Of a stretch of 64,000 bases of DNA, positions 7,673 through 16,904 are shown one piece after another. The translations under genes and the position numbers were made by a program. Every line of letters starts with the position of its first letter. Position 1 is the first letter of the stretch. The notes beneath the pieces were generated by a model. That model saw nothing but the letters and a program-made list of their open reading frames with translations. It was not told the DNA's origin and made no database searches. This DNA is from Actinomadura rudentiformis (GTDB taxonomy: Bacteria > Actinomycetota > Actinomycetes > Streptosporangiales > Streptosporangiaceae), in the NCBI RefSeq assembly GCF_008923185.1, contig NZ_WBMT01000005.1:1-64000 (forward strand), read 5' to 3'.

Positions 7673-9031
7673 ATGTTCGGGCTGGCTCTGCGAACCCTGC
7701 GGTTCCGTGCGGGCGGCTTCGCCGCCGCCTTCCTGTCGATGTTCCTCGGCGCGTCGATCCTGATGACGTTCGGCTCGATGTACGACACCGCGGTGCTCGG
7801 CGGCGCGTCGGGCACCGGGCAGGAGACGATGGTCACGATGGCGAGCGTGGTCGGCGGCTGGGGACTGCTGCTGGTCGTCTTCGCCGTCGCGTCCACGCTG
7901 ACCCTGTCGGTCCGGCAGCGGGCCGAGGAGATCGCCCTGCTGAAGAGCGTCGGCGCGACGCCGCGGCAGCTGCGCCGGATGATCGTCGGTGAGGCGGCGG
8001 TGCTGGCGATGGCGGCGGTCGCGTGCGCGGTCATGCCGGCCGCGCTGGCGGGCCGCGGCCTGCTGGAGCTGCTGATCTCGACCGGGCAGGTGAACGCGGA
8101 CGTCTCGTATGTGTTCGGACCGCTCGCGGTCCCGATGGGGCTGGTCATCACGTTCGTCGCCGCCACCGGCGCGGCCCTGCTCGCGGTGCGGCGGACCGCG
8201 CGGATGCGGGTGACCGAGTCGATCGCGGACGCCGCCACCGATCAGGGCCGGATGAGCAAGAAGCGCATCGCCGGTGCGGTCCTGTTCCTCCTCCTCGGGC
8301 TCGACCTGGCGATCGTCACCGCGACCGCGATGCGCAACGAGGGCAGCGACGCGATGTCCACCGCCGGGCAGGCCAGCATCTACGCCGCCATCGGCATGGC
8401 GCTGCTCGGCCCGATCATGATCCGCCGGGTCGTCGCCGTGCTGGCGGGGACGGTGGAACGGCTGGGCGGTGTGACTGGCTACCTCGCGGTGTGCAACCTT
8501 CGCCGGCGGACGGGCCAGCTGGCCGGGGCGCTCACGCCGATCGTCCTGTTCACGGCCATCGCGACGGGCACGCTCTACATGCAGAGCACGGAGAACGCCG
8601 CGCTGGAGGCGGCGGGGCTGGCCAAGAGCGTGGAGCAGAAGAACATCGAGACGCTCAACCTCGTGGTCATCGGGATGATCGTGGTCTTCGCGGCGATCAT
8701 GCTGGTGAACACGCTGCTCGCGGCCACCACGTACCGCGGCAGGGAGTTCGGCCAGCAGCGCCTCGCGGGCTCCACCCGCCGGCAGGTGCTGGGCATGGTG
8801 GCGCTGGAAGGCGCGGTCCTGACGGTGACCGGCGTGCTGCTGGGAACGGTCGCGGCGCTCTTCACGATCCTCCCCTACGCCAGCGTCCGGCTCGGCTCGG
8901 CACTGCCCGAAGGCAGCCCGGTCGTGTACGCCGGGGTGACCGCGCTGGCGGTGGTCCTCACCCTGGGCACGGCCCTTGGCGCGGCCCGCCGCGCGGTCCG
9001 TAGCCCCGCGGTGGCGGCGGTGACGGTCTGA
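7673..9031 (+). CDS. FtsX-like ABC transporter permease
   Basis: 452 residues with two FtsX-type modules. The first (about residues 1-180) contains the conserved EIALLKSVGATPRQLRRM motif. The second (about residues 260-450) contains YRGREFGQQRLAGSTRRQVL. The fusion of two modules in one chain is the usual form in actinomycetes. It lies 1 bp after its ATPase gene. A 15-bp tandem repeat and a terminator follow the stop. Confidence 0.92.
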   Translation: MFGLALRTLRFRAGGFAAAFLSMFLGASILMTFGSMYDTAVLGGASGTGQETMVTMASVVGGWGLLLVVFAVASTLTLSVRQRAEEIALLKSVGATPRQLRRMIVGEAAVLAMAAVACAVMPAALAGRGLLELLISTGQVNADVSYVFGPLAVPMGLVITFVAATGAALLAVRRTARMRVTESIADAATDQGRMSKKRIAGAVLFLLLGLDLAIVTATAMRNEGSDAMSTAGQASIYAAIGMALLGPIMIRRVVAVLAGTVERLGGVTGYLAVCNLRRRTGQLAGALTPIVLFTAIATGTLYMQSTENAALEAAGLAKSVEQKNIETLNLVVIGMIVVFAAIMLVNTLLAATTYRGREFGQQRLAGSTRRQVLGMVALEGAVLTVTGVLLGTVAALFTILPYASVRLGSALPEGSPVVYAGVTALAVVLTLGTALGAARRAVRSPAVAAVTV

Positions 9032-9043
9032 GCGGCATCACGG

Positions 9044-9087
9044 AGATCGGATCAGAGCAGATCAGATCGGAGCAGATCAATCGGAGC
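9044..9087 (+). repeat. 15-bp imperfect tandem repeat after the FtsX-like gene
   Basis: Three units in tandem: AGATCGGATCAGAGC (9044-9058), AGATCAGATCGGAGC (9059-9073) and AGATCAATCGGAGC (9074-9087). The array starts 12 bp after the permease stop and runs into the terminator stem. Confidence 0.8.
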
Positions 9088-9113
9088 GGGGCGGCTGCGG
9101 CCGCCCCGCTCCG
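9082..9113. terminator. Bidirectional terminator between convergent genes
   Basis: Perfect 14-bp stem CGGAGCGGGGCGGC / GCCGCCCCGCTCCG with a TGCG loop. It sits between the stops of the permease (+) and the GbsR-like regulator (-). Confidence 0.88.
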
Positions 9114-9121
9114 TCGTGCGG

Positions 9122-9691
9122 TCAGGCGGAGTCTTCCTTGCGTTCCGCATGTTCCCGGGGTCGGGGACGCTCGTTGTCTTCGGGATGTCCCTGGTGCTCG
9201 GCGCCGAGCCGGTACCGCCGCCGATGCTCCTGCCAGCGCTCGATCATGCGGGCCGATTCGGCTCGCATGAACCGGTAGAACTCCAGGGTCTCGCGGACCC
9301 GCTGCCCGCCCGGCCGCTGGGGATCGAGCATCTGGGCGCCCTCGGTCAGGAACTCCTCGCTCCGGCGGAGCACGGGCTCGCGCTGCCTCAGGATCGCCGA
9401 CCAGACATCGTCGTCGTAGACCCGGTAGTGATCGACGCGATCGCCGGGGCGGCGCTCGCGGCCGAGCAGCCCGACCTGCACGAGATAGCGGACGGCGCTG
9501 GAGATCGCGGCCGAGCTGACCCGCAGGCCGGCGGCGAGCTCGGCGGCGGTGTAGGTCTCGGCGTCGTCGGCGAGCACGAAGGCGAAGACGCGGGCCGGCA
9601 TGCGCGGTATGCCGCTCTCGTTCAGCACGATCGCGAAGCGCTCGACGAACCGCAGCAGCGCCTCGTCGTACGGGTCTGACGGCGTCGTCAC
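9122..9691 (-). CDS. GbsR/MarR-type transcriptional regulator
   Basis: 189 residues. The GTG start at 9691 has a GGAGG ribosome binding site 6 bp upstream. The winged-helix part (about residues 20-100) contains AAELAAGLRVSSAAISSAVRY as helix-turn-helix and ERRPGDRVDHYRV as wing. A helical C-terminal half probably dimerises and ends in a charged tail. The GbsR-like subgroup often controls neighbouring transporters, so the convergent MacB/FtsX-like exporter is a plausible target. Confidence 0.85.
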   Translation of the reverse strand: MTTPSDPYDEALLRFVERFAIVLNESGIPRMPARVFAFVLADDAETYTAAELAAGLRVSSAAISSAVRYLVQVGLLGRERRPGDRVDHYRVYDDDVWSAILRQREPVLRRSEEFLTEGAQMLDPQRPGGQRVRETLEFYRFMRAESARMIERWQEHRRRYRLGAEHQGHPEDNERPRPREHAERKEDSA

Positions 9692-9817
9692 GCGGCGCCT
9701 CCGGGGCCGATCGAGCTGAACATCGAGTTGAGCGAGGTCACGAAATCCTATCAACTCAATGAAGTTCAGAAGCTTCACGACAACGTGAAGATCCTGGAAC
9801 GGCTCCGGGGCCCCGGG

Positions 9818-9855
9818 CCCCACTCGCCCGCAGGCGGCGGCGCGGGCGAGTGGGG
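9818..9855. terminator. Terminator of the secreted hydrolase gene
   Basis: Perfect 14-bp stem CCCCACTCGCCCGC / GCGGGCGAGTGGGG with a 10-nt loop, 10 bp downstream of the minus-strand hydrolase stop. Confidence 0.85.
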
Positions 9856-9864
9856 AATCCAAGG

Positions 9865-11592
9865 TCAGCCGGTGGCGAAGCGGGCCAGGCTGGTCGAGAT
9901 GAGCTCGGGCTTGCCGCCGTTCTGCACCGCGGCGGCGGTCAGCACGTCGAGGTGCTGGTAACCCGGGGCGATCACGTCGCCCGGTTGCGGATCGGTGAAG
10001 CCGATCCCGTCACCGCCCTCCAGATTGATGGTCGGGTTGGCCTTGATGCCGCCGTCGTGCACGGCCGGGTCGGCGATCCCGGGGGCGGCGGCCAGGGCGA
10101 TATCGGTGACGATCTTGGTGGGGAAGTAGTCCTCGGTGAAGTCCAGCGGGTGCTCGGACAGGCTGCGGGCCAGCTCGGCGATGTCGGTGACCTCGGTCTC
10201 GGGTGTGGTGAAGAGGGTGCCGTCCTTGGACTTGTACGGGAGTCCGGCGACGTCGTCGTAGTTGCGCCAGGTGTAGAGCGGGCCGTTCGGCTCGTCGGGG
10301 ATGGCCTTGTTCTCCGTGCCGAGCAGGTTGCGCAGGAACGGAAGCCCGGCCTTGGCGAGGTCGTTCGGCACAGGGAAGTCCTTGTCCACGATCCGGCCGC
10401 CGTCGAAGAAGCCGACGCTGGTCTGAATGAACGCCAGCGGCTCGGAGTCGTCGTCCATCAGCGCGCCGAGCGCGGCCGCATTGGTGAACGCGAAGTCCTG
10501 TATTTTCGGCGAACCCTTGATGAAGGTCGCCAGGTCCTTGGAGAACAGCAGCCGGTAGGTGGTGTCGGTGTTGAAGCTCTCCGGGATGTAGGTCGCCAGA
10601 TCGGACCGCCCGCCGGGGGCGAGCCGGGCGGCCAGGCCGGCGATCGACAGCAGGTTCATGGTCTCGGAGTTGATGACCGCCGGGGCCGAGAGCGTGCGCG
10701 GGACGATCCCGTTCTCCAACCCGGTCCGCACCGCGTCCGCTCCGAACTTGATCAAAGGGATCAGCTCCGCCGGGACCTGCCCTTCCAGCCCCGGCAGGCC
10801 CGTCTGGATACGGGTGTCCAGTGCGAAATAGCCGGAGCACTGGTTGTACCCCGCGTCGGCGGTGGTGGAGCGGTCGCCGTCGAAGTCCCACTTGGAGAAG
10901 AAGCCGGTGAGAACGCCGCCCAGTGAGTGCCCGCCGCACATCATCAGGCGCTTGCGCTGCGCCTGGTCAGGGATCTCGGCCGCCATCAGGTCGTACTGGT
11001 CGCGGATCGTCTGCGCCAAACCGACGTTCTGCAGGAACGTCACCTGGTCGTTGCTCTGGTATCCGGCGAACGTGCGCCCGTCGATCGGCTTCTTCCGGTA
11101 GTAGTAGTCGACCGCGAGGTGGGCGTCGCCCGCGGCGAGACCTGCCAGGACGCCGGTGTTGTCCTCCAGGCAGTTGGAACGCCGGTCCAGTGCCCAGAAC
11201 TCGACGTACTTCCCACCCTTGGCCGCCTGCGCGATGGTGTTGCGCGCGACGCTGTTGAACGCCCCGGCGCCCTCCAGGACACCCGGCTGTGCCACCAGGA
11301 TCCGGTCTGCCCGTGCGGACGCGGCCGGCCCGTCCTTGTGGCGGAACCGCAGGTAGGAGAGCCAGTCGCAGGCCTCCGGGCGTGGTCCTGCCGAGGCGGG
11401 CAGCGGGATCTTCAACCGGACGGCGGACTCGGTGACCTCGGTGACCGGCGAACTGGAGGTGACGGGGGTCTCGACCCGTTCCGCGGCATTGGCCGCCCCG
11501 GCGGCCGCGGTCGCGGGCACGGCGGACGCGGGCGCGGCTCCCGTCGTGACGACCAGCGCGACGGCGGCGGCCAGGGGGATCGGTCTTCTCAT
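9865..11592 (-). CDS. Secreted alpha/beta hydrolase
   Basis: 575 residues. An N-terminal signal peptide (MRRPIPLAAAVALVVTTG, cleavage near APASA) indicates export. The nucleophile elbow GGHSLGG (around residues 222-228) gives the catalytic Ser of an alpha/beta hydrolase. Downstream His and Asp candidates exist but cannot be fixed by eye. The substrate is unknown; an ester or lipid is likely given the fold. The ATG at 11592 is chosen because it starts the signal peptide and follows GAAAGGCG. It is divergent from murJ. Confidence 0.82.
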   Translation of the reverse strand: MRRPIPLAAAVALVVTTGAAPASAVPATAAAGAANAAERVETPVTSSSPVTEVTESAVRLKIPLPASAGPRPEACDWLSYLRFRHKDGPAASARADRILVAQPGVLEGAGAFNSVARNTIAQAAKGGKYVEFWALDRRSNCLEDNTGVLAGLAAGDAHLAVDYYYRKKPIDGRTFAGYQSNDQVTFLQNVGLAQTIRDQYDLMAAEIPDQAQRKRLMMCGGHSLGGVLTGFFSKWDFDGDRSTTADAGYNQCSGYFALDTRIQTGLPGLEGQVPAELIPLIKFGADAVRTGLENGIVPRTLSAPAVINSETMNLLSIAGLAARLAPGGRSDLATYIPESFNTDTTYRLLFSKDLATFIKGSPKIQDFAFTNAAALGALMDDDSEPLAFIQTSVGFFDGGRIVDKDFPVPNDLAKAGLPFLRNLLGTENKAIPDEPNGPLYTWRNYDDVAGLPYKSKDGTLFTTPETEVTDIAELARSLSEHPLDFTEDYFPTKIVTDIALAAAPGIADPAVHDGGIKANPTINLEGGDGIGFTDPQPGDVIAPGYQHLDVLTAAAVQNGGKPELISTSLARFATG

Positions 11593-11748
11593 GGGACGCC
11601 TTTCAGAAGTACGGAAATGTACTAATGGGCGGAGCCATGGTGGCGGGAATGAACGGTGTGCGATAGCCGTGATGGAACAGAAACGCAGGGGCGTTCTTAG
11701 CACCGGGGTTCAGATTCCGGCATACTTCTTGTCCCGGGGGTTTATGGG

Positions 11749-13575
11749 GTGATGCCGGTGCGGGGCGCGAACGGCGATCGTCAGCGAATGCCGGAAATCC
11801 TCGACGCGGTCGAGCGCGCCGAGCCGCCCACCGACCCTGAGCTGGGCCTGACCATCCGCCACGACCCCGCCGACGTCCACGATCCGGGCACCGCGGACCG
11901 GCCAGGCTCCGAGGAAGACGAGATCGGCACCGCCGCGCAGCGGCCACCGCCCGGCGTCGCCCACTCCAGCGCCGTCATGGCGATCGGCACGGTCTTCTCC
12001 CGCGCCACGGGCTTCCTCCGCACGGTCACGATCACTGCGGCGCTGGGCACGGCGCTGCTCGGCGACGCCTACCGGGCCGCCGAGATGATCCCCTACACGG
12101 TCTACGAGCTCCTGCTCGGCGGCCTGCTGGCCAGCGTCTTCGTCCCGTTCCTCGTCAAGCGGCGCAAGCGGGACGAGGACGGGGGCGACGCGACCGAGCA
12201 GCGGCTCCTTACAGCCGTCCTCCTCGCGCTGCTCGTGCTCACGGTGGCGGCCGTCCTCTCCGCCGACTGGCTGATCACGTTGTACGCGGGGGAGTACGAG
12301 GGGCGGCAGCGCGACGTCGCGGTGCTGCTCACCCGGCTCCTGCTGATCCAGATCTTCTTCATCGGAGTGAGCGGCGTCAGCAGCACGATGCTGAACGTCC
12401 GGCACCGCTTCGGCGCGGCGATGTGGGCGCCGGTCGCCAACAACCTCATCACGATGGCGGCGGCCCTGTTCTACCTGTGGCTCGCCGGGGCGGGCCGGAC
12501 CGCCGAGACCGTCACCGACGGCCAGCTGACCGTGCTCGCACTGGGTTCGGCGTTCGGCACGATCGTGCAGAGCCTGATCCTCGCGTGGACGCTCTGGACC
12601 GCGGGGTTCCGCTGGCGGCCGCGGCTCGACCTGCGCGGGTCGGGCTTCGGCGAGGCGGCGCGCACCGCCGGCTGGATGATGGTGTACGTGGTCGTCGTGC
12701 AGGCCGGGGTGCTCGTGACGACGAACGTGGCGACGCGGGCAGGAGACCGCGCCGCCGAGGCCGCCGGGCATCCGGTGGAGGGCAGCGGGCTGACGGTCTA
12801 CCAGACCGCTCTCGTCGTCTTCCAGCTGCCTTACGCGGTCATCGCGGTCTCGGTCATCACGGCGCTCCTGCCCCGGATGAGTTCCCACGTCGCCGAGGGC
12901 CGTAAGGACCTCGTCCGTGCGGACCTCTCCAGGGGTTTCCGCCTGGCCAGCGCGCTTCTGGTGCCGCTGTCGCTCGGCATGCTGGCCTTCGGCGTGCCCG
13001 GCGCCGTCGCGATCTTCTCCCACGGCAGCACGACCCCGGACGGCGCCCGCCGGATCGGCCTGATCCTCATGGTGTTCGCCGTGATGGTGCTGCCGTTCAC
13101 GTTCCACCAGCTGCTGATGCGCGTCTTCTACGCCCTTGGCGACAGCCGGACACCCGGCCTGATCGCCGTCCCGGCCGGGATCGCCCAGGTCGTCATCGCC
13201 TTCCTGCTCCTGGCCTTCGTCCCGGCCCGGCAGGTGGTGCTCGGCCTGCCCCTCTCGTACGGCGTCTTCTACCTGGTCGGCGGTCTGGGCGCGGCCTTGG
13301 TCCTCCGCCGCAGGCTCGGCGGCATGGACGGCCGCCGGATCCTGCGCACCCTGATCCGGCTGCACCTGGCCGCCCTGCCCGCCCTGGTGTTCGCGGCCGC
13401 CACCGTCCTCGCCATCAGCCAGGTCCCGGGCGAGCTGCTCTCCGCGATCCTGGCCCTGCTCATCGGCGGGATCGGCGGCGGCCTCATCTACATCCTCACC
13501 GCGCGGCTCATGAAGATCGTCGAACTCGCCTACTTCTACGACCTCGTCCGTGCCCGCCTCCCCGGCCGCGGCTAG
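11749..13575 (+). CDS. murJ: MurJ-like lipid II flippase
   Basis: 608 residues, MOP/MviN fold. After an acidic cytoplasmic leader of about 75 residues come 13-14 membrane segments. Family patterns include AIGTVFSRATGFLRT at the first helix and FVPFLVKRRKRDED. MurJ flips lipid-linked peptidoglycan precursor to the outer face of the membrane. In actinomycetes there are often several paralogues, and the main one lies near the origin with an extra pseudokinase domain. This copy lacks that domain, so it may be an accessory flippase. GTG 11749 (8 bp after GGGGG) or ATG 11752 may start it. Confidence 0.9.
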   Translation: MMPVRGANGDRQRMPEILDAVERAEPPTDPELGLTIRHDPADVHDPGTADRPGSEEDEIGTAAQRPPPGVAHSSAVMAIGTVFSRATGFLRTVTITAALGTALLGDAYRAAEMIPYTVYELLLGGLLASVFVPFLVKRRKRDEDGGDATEQRLLTAVLLALLVLTVAAVLSADWLITLYAGEYEGRQRDVAVLLTRLLLIQIFFIGVSGVSSTMLNVRHRFGAAMWAPVANNLITMAAALFYLWLAGAGRTAETVTDGQLTVLALGSAFGTIVQSLILAWTLWTAGFRWRPRLDLRGSGFGEAARTAGWMMVYVVVVQAGVLVTTNVATRAGDRAAEAAGHPVEGSGLTVYQTALVVFQLPYAVIAVSVITALLPRMSSHVAEGRKDLVRADLSRGFRLASALLVPLSLGMLAFGVPGAVAIFSHGSTTPDGARRIGLILMVFAVMVLPFTFHQLLMRVFYALGDSRTPGLIAVPAGIAQVVIAFLLLAFVPARQVVLGLPLSYGVFYLVGGLGAALVLRRRLGGMDGRRILRTLIRLHLAALPALVFAAATVLAISQVPGELLSAILALLIGGIGGGLIYILTARLMKIVELAYFYDLVRARLPGRG

Positions 13576-13621
13576 CCGGCCCGCTCGCGGGGGCCATGGC
13601 GGTGGAATCCGGGGTGGATTC

Positions 13622-14500
13622 ATGGTGTTCGATATCGCCATGACCAACTTGAGCAGCGAGGTGCTGCGTTACACGGCCTTCGCGACCGACCCCGCCGGCG
13701 GCAACCCGGCCGGGATCGTCCTGGACGCCTCCGCACTCGACGACGCGGCCATGCTCGCGATCGCGGCGGATCTGGGCTATTCGGAGAGCGCGTTCCTCAC
13801 CGCGCCGCCCGAGGGCCTCGGGGAGCCGGGCCGGGCCTTCACCATCCGCTACTTCAGCCCCAAGGCCGAGGTCTCGTTCTGCGGCCACGCCACCGTCGCC
13901 ACCGCGGTCGCTCTCGCAGAACGGATCGGCCCCGGTGCTCTCACGTTCGCCACCCAGGCCGGCACCGTCCCCGTCGAGGTGGTCGAGGTCGACGGCGTTC
14001 TCCAGGCGACCCTCACCAGTGTCGAGCCGCACTTGGACGAGGTGACCGATCTCTCCGAGGCGCTGGACATCCTGCGCTGGGGCAAGGACGATCTCGACGC
14101 CGCCTTCCCGCCCCGCATCGCCTACGCCGGGGCCCGCCACCTGGTCCTGGCCGCCGCCACCCGGGAGCGGCTGGCCGACCTTGACTACGACTTCGACCGC
14201 CTCACCGCGTACATGACCAGGCATGACCTGACCACCGTCCAGCTGGTGTGGCGCGAGTCCGAGCACGTCTTCCACGTGCGCGACCCGTTCCCCGTCGGCG
14301 GTGTGGTGGAGGACCCCGCCACCGGCGCCGCGGCGGCCGCGTTCGGCGCGTACCTCCGGGAGCTCGGCATGGTCGACTCCGCCGCCACGCTCACGCTCCA
14401 CCAGGGCGAGGACATGGGCCGCCCCGGACTCCTCACGGTGGAACTCCGCGACGGCGACCCCCGGGTCCACGTCTCGGGTGCCGCCGTGTCCCTCTCCTAG
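13622..14500 (+). CDS. PhzF family isomerase-like protein
   Basis: 292 residues, typical for PhzF. Conserved segments are TDPAGGNPAGIV near the N-terminus, FSPKAEVSFCGHATVATAVA (with the CGH motif) and DPATGAAAAAFGAYL in the second half, the two halves of the diaminopimelate-epimerase-like fold. PhzF itself isomerises a dihydroanthranilate in phenazine synthesis. No other phenazine gene is present, so the actual substrate is unknown. A start at ATG 13640 is also possible. The stop lies inside a 20-bp tandem duplication. Confidence 0.9.
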   Translation: MVFDIAMTNLSSEVLRYTAFATDPAGGNPAGIVLDASALDDAAMLAIAADLGYSESAFLTAPPEGLGEPGRAFTIRYFSPKAEVSFCGHATVATAVALAERIGPGALTFATQAGTVPVEVVEVDGVLQATLTSVEPHLDEVTDLSEALDILRWGKDDLDAAFPPRIAYAGARHLVLAAATRERLADLDYDFDRLTAYMTRHDLTTVQLVWRESEHVFHVRDPFPVGGVVEDPATGAAAAAFGAYLRELGMVDSAATLTLHQGEDMGRPGLLTVELRDGDPRVHVSGAAVSLS

Positions 14501-14545
14501 AACGCGTGTCCCTCTCCTGGAACGCGTGCCGATCTCCTAGGCCCG
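14486..14545. repeat. 20-bp tandem duplication spanning the phzF stop
   Basis: Unit 1 (14486-14505, GTGTCCCTCTCCTAGAACGC) contains the PhzF stop TAG. Unit 2 (14506-14525) differs by one base (TAG to TGG). A degenerate third unit starts at 14526 and supplies the CTA that is the stop of the convergent DUF2637 gene. Confidence 0.9.
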
Positions 14546-15679
14546 CCAGGAGCGGACGAGCTCGTCGAGCGCGGCCTGGTCGAAGTCGACGCCGCGCTCG
14601 GCGAGCAGGCCTGCGACCGTCTCGCCGTCGCCGTCGTGCCGGGCGAGCAGCCGGTAGACGGCGTAGGGGAACCAGTGGTTCGCGCTGATCCGCCGGACCT
14701 CGGCCTCGTCACACAGGTGGCCCTTGCTCGTGAGGTCGGCCAGCGTCGCCGCGACGTCGCCGTGGTGGCGCTCCAGAGCCTCGATCACGACGCCGCGCAG
14801 CGCGTCCGGATCGAGCTGAGGGACGGCTGCCTCCGGCAGAACGGCCACTTCGCGTGCGCCGTTCGTGCTGCTCATGACAGCAGAAGGAGCCAGGACGGGC
14901 TCCTTGAGCGTAGCCGGAGCGGGCTTGGCGACCTTGACAGGGCTCGGCTCAGCGGCCGCGGTCGCGCCGTTCAACGGACCCGTGCCGTTGACGGACGGAG
15001 CGCTTTCGGGCTGGGGTGCTCTTGTCTCGGGCACGGTTGCCGGTTCGGCGGGCGCGCTCGTGCCGGCGGCGGCTTTCTGGGGCGGGGCGGCGGCGCCTGG
15101 CCCAAGGGCCGGTTCTGGGCGGGCGCGCACCTGGAACAACGGGCCGGTGTTCCGGATCGGGGTGAGGGTGACCTGGTGCAGGGCCACCGCACGGATGTCC
15201 GAACTGTCGCGCTTGGGCTCAGGCTCGGGCTCCTCGTCCGCGACGTACCGATGGAGCGTCCGCAGCAGGACGAAGAGCCCGAGCATCGAGACGATGGGCG
15301 GGACGGCGGCGGTGGCCTGGTAGGAGAAGGCGCGCTCGCCGACGTGGCCGACGTTGAAGATCAAGCTGGCCGTCCACCCCGCGAGGGCGATCGACAGTGG
15401 CAGGCCGAAGTCCAGCCAGCTCAGCAGCCTGCGGCGCTGGAGGACGAAGGCGTCGATGGCCAGCAGGAACAACCCCAGCTCGCCGACGATGATGAAGAGG
15501 TCGACGAGCAGTGGGAACGACTCCGCCTTCCAGCCGCGGAGACCGTGTTCCAGTGCCCAGTGGTAGAGGCCGGCGTAGGACTGGGCGAAGCCTCCGGCGG
15601 TCGCGGTCAGGACCGCGGCGGCCATGAACGCTATGGCTGACCAACGCGTGATGGTCTGCGCTCGGCTGTCGGCCTTCAT
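14537..15679 (-). CDS. DUF2637 (SpdB-like) membrane protein with C-terminal repeats
   Basis: 380 residues. The N-terminal 140 residues hold about four membrane segments of the DUF2637 type (WSAIAFMAAAVLTATAGGF; LSIALAGWTASLIFN). These are related to Streptomyces Spd proteins of plasmid transfer but also occur in chromosomal genes. A Pro/Ala-rich linker (about 170-290) follows. The C-terminus contains two related helical units (VIEALERHHGDVAATLADLT and VYRLLARHDGDGETVAGLLA). The ATG at 15679 has GAGGGGGAAAA upstream. No Tra, FtsK-like or replication gene is nearby, so a plasmid-transfer role is not supported here. Confidence 0.82.
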   Translation of the reverse strand: MKADSRAQTITRWSAIAFMAAAVLTATAGGFAQSYAGLYHWALEHGLRGWKAESFPLLVDLFIIVGELGLFLLAIDAFVLQRRRLLSWLDFGLPLSIALAGWTASLIFNVGHVGERAFSYQATAAVPPIVSMLGLFVLLRTLHRYVADEEPEPEPKRDSSDIRAVALHQVTLTPIRNTGPLFQVRARPEPALGPGAAAPPQKAAAGTSAPAEPATVPETRAPQPESAPSVNGTGPLNGATAAAEPSPVKVAKPAPATLKEPVLAPSAVMSSTNGAREVAVLPEAAVPQLDPDALRGVVIEALERHHGDVAATLADLTSKGHLCDEAEVRRISANHWFPYAVYRLLARHDGDGETVAGLLAERGVDFDQAALDELVRSWRA

Positions 15680-15832
15680 GTGGCGTTTTCCCCCTCTTTG
15701 CCTCACCAAGCTCGGGCGATCGATGGGGGAGACTACCTATTCCTGTGCCGTCTCCGGGGCCTTTCGTTATTACGACCTGCACACGGTTATCCGGGCTCGC
15801 GGGAGATTTGTATGACGGGGCCCGGTAATTGT

Positions 15833-16726
15833 CTATTTTGCAACCAATTGAGCGAGATTGTGGAGTTGTTCGTCCGTGGGCGTCATGGGGTCGTTCCAGA
15901 AGACATGGTCGGCATCCAGCGCTTCCAGGTCGGTTGCGACCTGTTCGGGCGATCCGGTGAGCGGTGCGCGTTCGTCGAGGGGCTTGGCGGTGACGCTCCC
16001 GTTGACCTGGAGGGCGATGGGCAGGGAGGCCGGGTCGTGGCCGGCGGCCTCCGCGGCGCGGCGGAACGTGGCGACCGTCTCGCGGATGGCGTCGAAGTCG
16101 AAGATGACGAGGGTCAACCCGGCGCCGAGCCGCGCGGCGCGCTCGACCGCGGCCGGCACGGCTGCGCCGATCAACAGGGTCGGGCCGCCGGGCCGTACCG
16201 GCTTGGGGCCGATCTCGGACTCGGGGATCTGGTAGTGGCGGCCGTCGAAGCGCACCGGGTCGGGTCCCCAGACGGCGCGCATGGCCATGATGTGCTCCTC
16301 GAAGCCCGCGCCGCGCCGGCTCATGGGCACGCCCGCGGCGGTGAACTCCTGTTCCATCCAGCCCTGCCCGATGCCCGCGACGAGGCGGCCGCCGCTGAGC
16401 CGGTCGATCGTGGCGATCCGGCGGGCGAGGATGATGGGATTCTGGAAGAGCGAGACGAGCACGCTGGTGCCGAGCGTGACGCGGGTGGTGCGGGCCGCGA
16501 CGTACGCGAGCGTGTCCAGGGGGTCGTAGACACTGCCGAATGCTTCGGGCGGGTCCATGACAGGGCCGCCCGGACCGCCCATCGCGATCGGCACGGTCGG
16601 CCGCAGCAGGCGTTCCCAGGCCCAGACCGAGTCCAGCCCGATCCGTTCGGCCTCTTCGGCGGTACGCGCGATGGCCTCGGGGGATGTGTCGTGCCCGGCG
16701 ATCGGCAGGTGCAGGCCCAGCTTCAT
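15833..16726 (-). CDS. LLM class F420-dependent oxidoreductase
   Basis: 297 residues, a TIM-barrel luciferase-like monooxygenase fold. Recognisable elements are MKLGLHLPI at the start, TTRVTLGTSVLV, RLSGGRLVAGIGQGWMEQEF and GPTLLIGAAVPAA. Actinobacterial members mostly use coenzyme F420 to oxidise or reduce small molecules. The substrate is unknown. The ATG at 16726 has an ideal AAGGAGGGCGAC leader. It is divergent from the MpaB-like gene with a TetR-type operator in between. Confidence 0.9.
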   Translation of the reverse strand: MKLGLHLPIAGHDTSPEAIARTAEEAERIGLDSVWAWERLLRPTVPIAMGGPGGPVMDPPEAFGSVYDPLDTLAYVAARTTRVTLGTSVLVSLFQNPIILARRIATIDRLSGGRLVAGIGQGWMEQEFTAAGVPMSRRGAGFEEHIMAMRAVWGPDPVRFDGRHYQIPESEIGPKPVRPGGPTLLIGAAVPAAVERAARLGAGLTLVIFDFDAIRETVATFRRAAEAAGHDPASLPIALQVNGSVTAKPLDERAPLTGSPEQVATDLEALDADHVFWNDPMTPTDEQLHNLAQLVAK

Positions 16727-16838
16727 GTCGCCCTCCTTGGCGATGAGGTGGCGCGGGGAGATCCGCATTGGTGAGACTCCCTGATCGAGCGAAACTCATC
16801 GGCGGCCGCGTGAAAAGATGTGACGCGCACCTCGTTGC

Positions 16839-16854
16839 AAGCAAGTACTTACTT
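16839..16854. promoter_or_regulatory. TetR-type operator candidate
   Basis: AAGCAAGTACTTACTT is a 16-bp near-perfect palindrome around AAGTACTT, with one mismatched pair. It lies between the divergent LLM oxidoreductase and MpaB-like genes. This form is typical of TetR-family sites. No TetR gene adjoins it, so the regulator would act from elsewhere. Confidence 0.55.
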
Positions 16855-16904
16855 TGCCAGGCTGGGTCCCGCATCGACCCCATGCGTCACGGAAGTGAGG
16901 CCCG

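Noticed and set aside
14537..15679. Integrated plasmid or conjugative element, because of the Spd-like DUF2637 protein
   Set aside because: No replication, FtsK-like transfer, integrase or att-like direct repeat was found around it.
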